Assembly: GCA_965153455.1 (NCBI GenBank)
Contig: OZ234504.1
Location: 2,108,001-2,172,000 of the forward strand
Reading direction: 5' to 3'
Source of the DNA: Sphagnum compactum
Taxonomy: Eukaryota; Bryophyta; Sphagnopsida; Sphagnales
Length of the DNA stretch: 64,000 nt
A model generated the notes under the pieces. The model was not told the origin of the DNA, did not search any database, and was given only the letters and a program-made list of their open reading frames with translations. Position numbers and translations under genes: made by a program. This document shows, piece after piece, positions 57,020-64,000 of this stretch (position 1 is the stretch's first letter; each line of letters opens with the position of its first letter).

Positions 57020-57617
57020 GTGTAGGCATGGTCAAGTAGACAAAAAATGTTCCTTGTCACAAAAAATTACAAGTAGACACAAAAAAAAATTCATGCATTG
57101 AAAGAAGGAATATTATTTTACTCAATGATTAATGTGAAGATAAAATTTCACTTTAATATTATAACTTTGAAAAATGAATATTTTCATGTAGATTTAAGTA
57201 GATTTTACAAAATTGCATCTACTTGTAGGTAATGTCTGATCTTACAAAATGGGTTGCAAGTAGATGAAATATTAAACATTTTTTTACTTTCAAATTATGA
57301 AAGCTTCAAAAAATACTTGTGTACTATAAAATTATGCATGTTATAATCATAATACATAAAACTTGTAATATAAAAGTAAGTTTGAACACCAAATTGACCC
57401 AATCAAGTCCAAATTTACTTCTCACCTTATTTATGATACCAAATTTTTTCAAATTTTGTATTCAACTTACCCTAAACTAAATGAAAGGCCATGTTTTTTC
57501 ATATTTTAACTTTCACAAGTTTTTAATCTACTTTCATCTGTCCATATCAAAAATTTTGTCATTTCTAAACTGCATTTTGGACGGACTACTTTTTTGTCTA
57601 CTTGACCATGCTTACAC
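57020..57617. mobile_element. 598-bp TIR element, class unknown
   Basis: GTGTAGGCATGGTCAAGTAG plus CAAAAAA (57,020 on) is the inverted match of TTTTTTGTC TACTTGACCATGC TTACAC ending at 57,617, with one mismatch over about 28 bp. Flanks on both sides are rich in GAACCA/AACTA words of similar style, so it may be nested in another element. There is no transposase and the target duplication is unclear. Confidence 0.6.
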
Positions 57618-58411
57618 CCTTTATGTATGTGTGGAACCAGAACTAGAAGCAAAACTAGAAGCAAAACTTGTGTTTGAAAAATTAAGCGACACGAACTAAA
57701 ATTAACCACCAATTCAGGTTCTTGTATTAAGAACCAAACTAGACCTGATTTTGACCCAATCCAGAATTGGAACTGGAGGTTCTTCATCAAAGTAAAGAAT
57801 GGCCCAACATTGGTCTCTTTCTTTAGCAAACACAGATGATAGTTAGTTGCCATTTGCTGTGCTTCATGTAGAAAGTAGCTCACTTGAGAGTGAGGAGCTT
57901 TTACAAGACTAACCATTGATTTATACATGTAACTAACTAGCATCGAGTTATTAGTGAGTTAATCAAACCTAATCAATGCACACGTAACCCTACTAGGATG
58001 TGTTCTCATGGATGAAAGTAGGGATGAAAGTAGGTAGTTGTTTAAGGGGGTAGCATGACTGTTCCCAACACTAAAACCTCTTACAAGTCACAAAATTTTC
58101 TGGTCATTACCCTAATACCTTGGCCAATTCGACACTAATTATATTATTTTCAGAAATGTTGAAATTTTCAAAAACTATTTCTTCCAAATCAAAAAAAATA
58201 TTGTGAAGGATAATAGTGAATAATTTAGGAATATTTCCATTTGTTGAAATGAGTTTTTCAAAATTAATTACTTAATTATTCGACGGACAGGTGTTGAAAT
58301 GGCCAAGGTACTACGGCATTATGGTCAATACTGGCACATCAAATCAAGTACATGGGTGGTCTCTTCAGATTCTTGGTTAGCTAATTGCAAGTTTTTTTTC
58401 TTGAAGCTACT
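57618..58411. other. Intergenic DNA with a terminus-family motif
   Basis: GGCCCAACATTGG at about 57,802-57,814, preceded by AACTGGAGGTTCTTCATC, resembles sequence before the same kind of terminus at 36,481-36,537. No gene recognised. Confidence 0.45.
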
Positions 58412-58720
58412 GGTTTAGCTCAGCAAAATGGTCTTGGCCCAGAAGTTTTGCACAGTTTGCTGAGGCTTGTAAAAGGCACAGCAAAGCCTAACACCTACTA
58501 GAGAAGAGAGTGTAATAAATATGATTTGGGTGCTGCTCCATGTTTCTGATTGTTGAATCGTAATGATTGGTCCAGGTGGTTAGCTATTAGAAGCCTCTCT
58601 CATCTATTTACATTCCCAGTTTTAGTTTTATGGGTGGAGTTGGAAAAAAGTAAGTAACTAAACTTGGGTTGCGAGAAATATTTTTGCATCGTCACATACT
58701 TAGCACCATTGGAGATGCTC
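58412..58720 (+). mobile_element. Diverged, left-truncated copy of the 37.7-kb MITE
   Basis: Shares CAGCAAAATGGT(C/T)TTGGCCC, TAATGATTGGTCCAGGTGG and TTTAGTTTTATGGGTGG with 37,804-38,060, in the same order and orientation. It ends ATTGGAGATGCTC followed by TAA, the usual Tourist-type end. The matching left terminus is not found. Confidence 0.7.
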
Positions 58721-58829
58721 TAAGGATGACTTAATCTTGCATCCCAGTATGATATATAATCAAAAGTGCTACCACTGCAATTAACAAGTGAATTTACCTA
58801 CTATCAAAGATGAGGTGCTGTCAAACTAG

Positions 58830-59477
58830 TTCTCAAAATGCTTCTCTGTAATGGTCTTTGCAAAGTTAATGAATTTCGCTTGCAAGAAGGCCAATTCACC
58901 ATCAAGGCACCAATCTAATAAGCTGTTCCAAATATCATTCAATACACAGACTCAAGAATTATGGGCACCCCAGTTGCCCACTCACTGGCTAGTCCAAAAG
59001 AGCTTGATGGGTACTCATCCTGTGATCATCTGCATTACCTCTCATGAGCCTGAAACTCTGAAAGAATGTCACTCAAAGTAACAAAGGCATCCTAATTTCA
59101 AACAGCTTTACAAAAACTTCGATTACACTAAACTTGATGCCAACCCAAAAGGCATATCCATCCATTCAGACAGGATTGCGAGGCTTGATACACAAATATT
59201 ATATAATGTGCAAAGCAGCATTGCACATCCAACACTGTACATCAGCAAAATTGCTTCAAAAGATCTGATCAAGAACATCAAGTTTCAGAAAGTATTGGGA
59301 AATTATAACATAATTGGATCCAAGTCAATGGCAGATGGTTCAGACAGATTCACTCTATGGCATTTCATCAAGGAGGCTAATTTTATATATGGTTCAAGCT
59401 ACAGAGCATCCATTGCCCTAGTAAGACACCCTCCTTCCATGTGGTTGTCTCAGTTGATAAAATTGGGAATTGGGTAG
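58830..59477 (+). pseudogene. Possible pseudogene, one in-frame stop, family unknown
   Basis: One frame is open from 58,830 to 59,477 except for a single TAA at 59,079-59,081, about 215 codons in all. The first part begins MVFAKLMNFACKKANSPSRH (ATG 58,851). The second contains KNFDYTKLDANPKGISIHSD and MADGSDRFTLWHFIKEANFI. The composition is unlike random AT-rich translation, but no family is recognised. It starts soon after the MITE copy. It could be a retrocopy or captured fragment, or chance. Confidence 0.3.
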
Positions 59478-59670
59478 CGAACAGCTTACATTGCCCCTTG
59501 TAAGATTTGGATTCTGAAGCCATTGTAGCCACCACACCACCTCATTTTCTTCAGTCTCCTTGCATAAGGCTCAATATTATTAGACATTGTAGCTATAGAC
59601 CAAAGTGGGTACCCACACAACACTGGTTTATACATAGGTAAGGGGCGAGGGCTGCTTTTGCTACTTACCA

Positions 59671-59876
59671 ATGCTCCAGGAGAATGTGATTTTTCTCACA
59701 CAAAAAGGTCACAGCTCATGACAAAGTGATGTCAATTTGTAATTCGAATATAATATATGCCACAATACACACTACATATTGTACATTGTAATGGATGAAA
59801 CCACTAAGTTTACCTTACACATGTGTCATGAGCTGCGGCCTTTTGTGTGAGAAAAACCACATTCTCTTGGAGTGCT
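59671..59876. mobile_element. 206-bp foldback element with arms of about 52 bp
   Basis: Left arm 59,671-59,723 (ATGCTCCAGGAGAATGTG, TTTTTCTCACACAAAA, CAGCTCATGAC) and right arm 59,825-59,876 are inverted copies with a handful of mismatches. A spacer of about 100 bp separates them. It looks like a MITE; a transcript would fold into a long hairpin. Confidence 0.75.
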
Positions 59877-61968
59877 ACAAACAACCAGCTTTCGAGTGTT
59901 TAGCAGGTAGCCCAATAATAAGGCAACTAATTTAACCATCATGGTTGATTTGAGAGCTACTGGTGTGCCGGTTGGTTTGAGAGTTACATGTGTAGTCTTG
60001 CAAAGCTGAATTGCAAATCTGAAACTTGTGAAGTTAAAAGTGAGAAGTCAAACTTCATGTTTATCATCAGTTTCGATGGGAGTAAGTTATGCTCTTCTAA
60101 GACAATTGCAATTTCACATGCTTAGACATCTTTTGATACCAAATGTGCATATAGATTTGATAGATGAAAGTGGAGATTGAAAAATGCAATGAGTATCATC
60201 ACAAGAAAAATCTTTGAAAAAAACAAAATTATGCATTAGTGGAAAAATAAATCTGAAATAAGTATTATGCATAAGTACATAGCTGATTGGAAGCATGGTC
60301 CTGACAGTTCCAGCAACAATCAGTAAATTCTTCTCCTCTAAGCTTCCTCATTTGTGGTGATGTGTTGTTGTGTGCTACATGTTAGCATTTTGTGGGTGTT
60401 GATGGCAGTGCGAATTTGTGAGTGGTGCAGGCTTGGCATTGATGTGGTGTTGGGTTCTTAAGGTGCTCAACAGGTTCAGGTGAAGCACAATTTTTTTTCC
60501 TAGACTTACAAAAAGAAATGAGATGTGAAGTTATAATCCAATGATAAGTTTTGTTTTAGGCATGAATCTAAGGATTCTTTTTGAACAGAAAAAAAAATTG
60601 AAGTGATAACAAGAGAGGGGGAAATTCCCTAAGAATAAGCCCATGAGGATGCACACAAACCATTAGAAATTCTCATCTTGTGAACTTACTGGAGTATAAT
60701 TTTGTATAAAATCCATTGCATCTCCATGGAGGCCTGCCAGGGCTTCAAGTAGAACTCTACAGAGTTAGAAATCGATAAAAGCCGGACCAAGATATGGAGC
60801 TTCTATAGTGCTCTAAGAAGCCCACTTGCTGATGATTCATAAGCAACGATCACTGTATACATGGCCTTTCATGTTACAAGCTTACAACAAAAGAAAACCC
60901 ATCTGCAAGACCACGCCATGACCATTAATTCTGTAAACAACTGGTGAAATTTTCTTAGTATAGTTGGAGGGCACCTTACAATGGTAAGATTACCTCCGCT
61001 GTGAGGCAGGCATCTTACGTTTTTAGCAGGGTTCTTAGCAGAGTTCTTACACTTCATAAGGTTCCTCACCAGGTCTAAATTTCGTGCGTTAAGGCCCTCG
61101 GGCAGGGCTGTAACTAGGATTCGTAATCTGCCCTCGGCTCTGCCTTGGGCACACTCCTTATTGCAGTAACGCCCCCTGTCTTCACCTACCACATAATTTG
61201 CTCTGGAAGGCCTTTCAAGGAGGTAAATCTCTTGGTAAAGCAAATTGAAGTCCTTTGTTTTTGCCACATTGATTGATATTACAAAGACTCGGTGAAAGAG
61301 AATCCAAATTACAGAATGGAATGCACACAAATATTTCATGTCTTATTATGAGGCTCAGGGGTTTTGTCCTGAGTAAAGACACTTGTGGATTGTAGAGATA
61401 TGAAACAAAGGAAACCTTCTAATGAATCATAAGGCATTTCCCAACTTTCAAAAAGCAACCTACTTTTTGGATTGAAGGGAAAGGATCACATAGGTGAGGG
61501 GTCTAAGGAGGTAGATAGATTATGTCATTTTCATGATCACATTACGTGACTTATAATCTCCCAATGATGATCATGCATTCATAATAGGGACCAAAATGTG
61601 TGTATTGACCATGAAGGTTTTCAAAAAATTGTTGAATCTGCCACCCCAGACCATAATGTCACAATGGAATAGTCTCACCCTTGCCCATTATGTTGCATGC
61701 GTTGCCTAGCTCACCCTAATGGGTGTGTGCCATGTGCCTCACCCATAGTACATTGAAGCCATAACCTTTACGAATGCAGCAGCATTGTCATCGAGAAATG
61801 GATGCATGATTTGGAATTTGAAACTCTGGAACCAACATGTGACCGTGCAGCAGCTGGAAGCTCTGTTAAAAACTCAAGACTAGACTAGAAATTCACCCTT
61901 ATATGAAGGATATAACAATGGGACAGCTGAAGGGCTGAAGAAGGATGGACCAGTGAGTGACCATGTAC
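59877..61968. other. Intergenic DNA, no gene recognised
   Basis: 60,930-61,200 is GC-richer with words such as GCCCTCGGGCAGGGC and GTAACGCCCCC and partial inverted symmetry. A - strand frame of 156 codons (60,869-61,339) covers it but shows no domain. The origin of this patch is unknown. Confidence 0.4.
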
Positions 61969-62130
61969 TACTAGTGCAGTACTCCAAAGCTGCATCAACG
62001 ACTCGCAAATGCTGAAACCACAGCTCTTCTTCTCCTAGTTGTCCATATCCATACTAGTGCAGTACTCCAAAGCTGCACCAACTACTTGCAGCTGCTGAAA
62101 CTACAGCTCTAGACTAGATGTCCATATCCA
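61969..62130 (+). repeat. 83-bp tandem duplication
   Basis: TACTAGTGCAGTACTCCAAA starts at 61,969 and 62,052. Both copies continue with AGCTGCA(T/C)CAAC, GCTGAAAC(C/T)ACAGCTCT and GTCCATATCCA. The second copy is slightly shorter. Confidence 0.88.
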
Positions 62131-62950
62131 AAACAAGCCCACCTTCAAACCTCCACATCTGGTATTGACAATGTGGTGAATTAATGGTTGGAGATCTTTC
62201 TTAGCAGGCAATATAAGCCCTATCCAAACAAACAGGCTAAGTTTTTTCCGGTCTTCAAGTCCCTAAATCTGAGATACAAAGAGATGAAGAAGGTACAGCA
62301 GATGATGGGTAGGCTAATACAGTCTGATTTTTTATGGACATGTTGAAGCTCACCTCCCCAATGATCCTGTAGCAAAGCAAGATTGAGTACAAAGACACAA
62401 AAAGTATGATTGGGCATTGATTGCCCATATATGCAAATATCGCTCGATTCAAAACCTGAAAGTATCACACTTGTAATACCGTAGTCGAATAGCATATATG
62501 TTTGTGTAGCTCTCTGCTCAATAAATTACTTGACTTTGAGGATTTCCATTTTGACAACAAAAAAAAAAACATATTTTCCAAATATTCCAAAAGTTGCTGA
62601 ATCATTTTCCTTCACAAATTCATTTCTTTTGAAAATTTCAGCAAGTTTTAGAAAAATATATTATATTATTATATGGGTGAACTTGATATTCCCCTCTTGG
62701 GTATGGAAATTTTTGTATGCTTATTATAGTTTTGAACATACCAAATTTCTCTACTCATAGACTAGGCTTGTAATTCCTTTCTTTCAAATCATGGGTCAGG
62801 AAATCAGTTCCGAGCACAAATTATTTGTGATATAACCCTTCTGATTGCATGCATGCATGCATGTTTCCCAAAAGTCGATTAGTGTTGTTAATATTAATGT
62901 TGGTACGTAAAAGGAAATGATTGGCCTTATGGGTCGAAGATAAGGCTTGG

Positions 62951-62981
<31 letters not shown>

Positions 62982-64000
62982 AAATTTTTAAAATATGAGA
63001 ACTGCATTTTTGGGTCAAAACCAAAAAATGTTGTTCTGTTCTCAATTTCAAAAGGAACTTTCAATCATGGTTTTAATTTCATTTAATTTAATTTTTTTGT
63101 GGAACGGTCTTGAGATTCTGTCTTGAGATTGGTTTTATGATATCTAAAATCTCTTATAATTCATGTCATTTTCACAAAGAATTTAGAGACAGTCCTGTTG
63201 TTTAAGATTAGGTCCAGTTTCATCTTCATTACAAATAGTTAAACAAAAACAATTTCGTATAATATTAGTTTGTTCGACTAATACGCAGAGTTCAAAATAG
63301 AGGTTGTGTAATATTAGTTATGTGCAATCAATAAATGCAATAACTTGCCTAAAATGTAAGCTCAATCTTATACTTTTTTTTCCATAAAGTTATATTTATT
63401 TACGTTGAGAACTTGAATTTATATAAAATGGGGTAGCAACCCTAGTTTAGGTTATAATTCAATTATGAAAAGAGATCGATTACTTGTTTAGGTTCAAGGA
63501 TAATTCCCCAAAAAAAACATTCAAAGGAAAAATTTCACCCAAAAAAACGCTAAAGTCATGTTAGTTTTTTTTTGTTGCCTAGTTTAATCGCAAACCAATG
63601 TGCAATGATAGAAATATCTAGCAACCAAAATAGGTTCGATTGTCAACAAATTGTGGTGATCAAACATCATTTTGGTCATCATAGGGTTTAAGGCAACTCA
63701 AGGGCCAAAGTTTTAGTTTCCCTCCACCTTACCTTGGGTAGTTTAATATGGGCTATGACCTAGGTTCATCCTAGGTTGACTTATGTTTATTTTATTTTGA
63801 CATGATGCTAGGCAACATTAGCATTCAAATAAACATTTTGCATCTTAACAAATGTTTGGATGTTGTGACAACCTTGGTTTTTGTTGTAACTACTATTGTG
63901 TTGTTGTTATGCAGAAAGAAAGAGGAAAACAACAATGTTGTTCCATTGGGCCTTACTATTCTGTTGTTACAAGAAGATGAAATGGCATGGGTGTTGATGT
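62131..64000. other. AT-rich intergenic DNA to the window end
   Basis: No gene recognised. A GCAT array lies at about 62,846-62,864 and a 24-T run at about 62,951-62,974. Short open frames (62,220-62,495 and 62,530-62,760) have no recognisable domain. Confidence 0.5.

Noticed and set aside
60869-61339. 156-codon - strand frame
   Set aside because: Open because of a GC-richer patch; no recognised motif, no convincing start or splice context. Kept as an unexplained patch, not a gene.

Overview
This is a nuclear window from a land plant. It carries two intact genes, both Dof (DNA-binding with one finger) zinc-finger transcription factors, on the + strand about 38 kb apart. The Dof family is specific to green plants. 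The rest agrees with a plant genome: fossils of hAT, CACTA-type and Tourist-like elements, TTTAGGG-type motifs, and a captured fragment of the TOR kinase. The species cannot be fixed from the sequence. The wide gene spacing, abundant simple repeats (mostly tetranucleotide) and repeated long poly-C/poly-G runs point to a large, repeat-rich genome; a fern or other non-model plant is only a guess.

Layout. 1-5,100: AT-rich intergenic DNA with a G/C foldback, a 69-bp palindrome and a CACTA-like remnant holding six 60-bp tandem units. 5,100-7,208: GC-richer promoter and leader of Dof gene 1 (TATA-like boxes, CTAG arrays, a splice-donor-like site, an overlapping uORF). 7,209-8,963: Dof gene 1. 8,964-12,900: intergenic, grading into ACCTA-rich repetitive DNA. 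12,936-14,348: a chimeric insert bounded by a 38-bp direct repeat, holding a TOR fragment on the - strand and the C-terminal end of a BCS1-like AAA-ATPase on the + strand. 14,387-20,000: very AT-rich DNA with foldbacks, including a perfect 44-bp-arm palindrome. 20,250-21,130: a decayed, coding-looking stretch. 21,606-21,765: a small CACTA MITE with its 3-bp target duplication. 22-44 kb: intergenic, with microsatellites, tandem duplications and a Tourist-like MITE. 44,284-47,455: a minisatellite, then the GC-rich leader of Dof gene 2. 47,456-48,544: Dof gene 2. 49-64 kb: intergenic, with several TIR elements, a decayed hAT transposase and a possible pseudogene.

The two Dof proteins are paralogs. 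They share a near-identical Dof domain and also a series of short motifs outside it in the same order, ending in a conserved C-terminus. Gene 1 is longer mostly because of Gln, Thr, Ala, Pro and Glu runs. Both should act in the nucleus on AAAG-core sites. Both have long leaders with short upstream ORFs, so translational control is plausible. No other intact gene could be supported.
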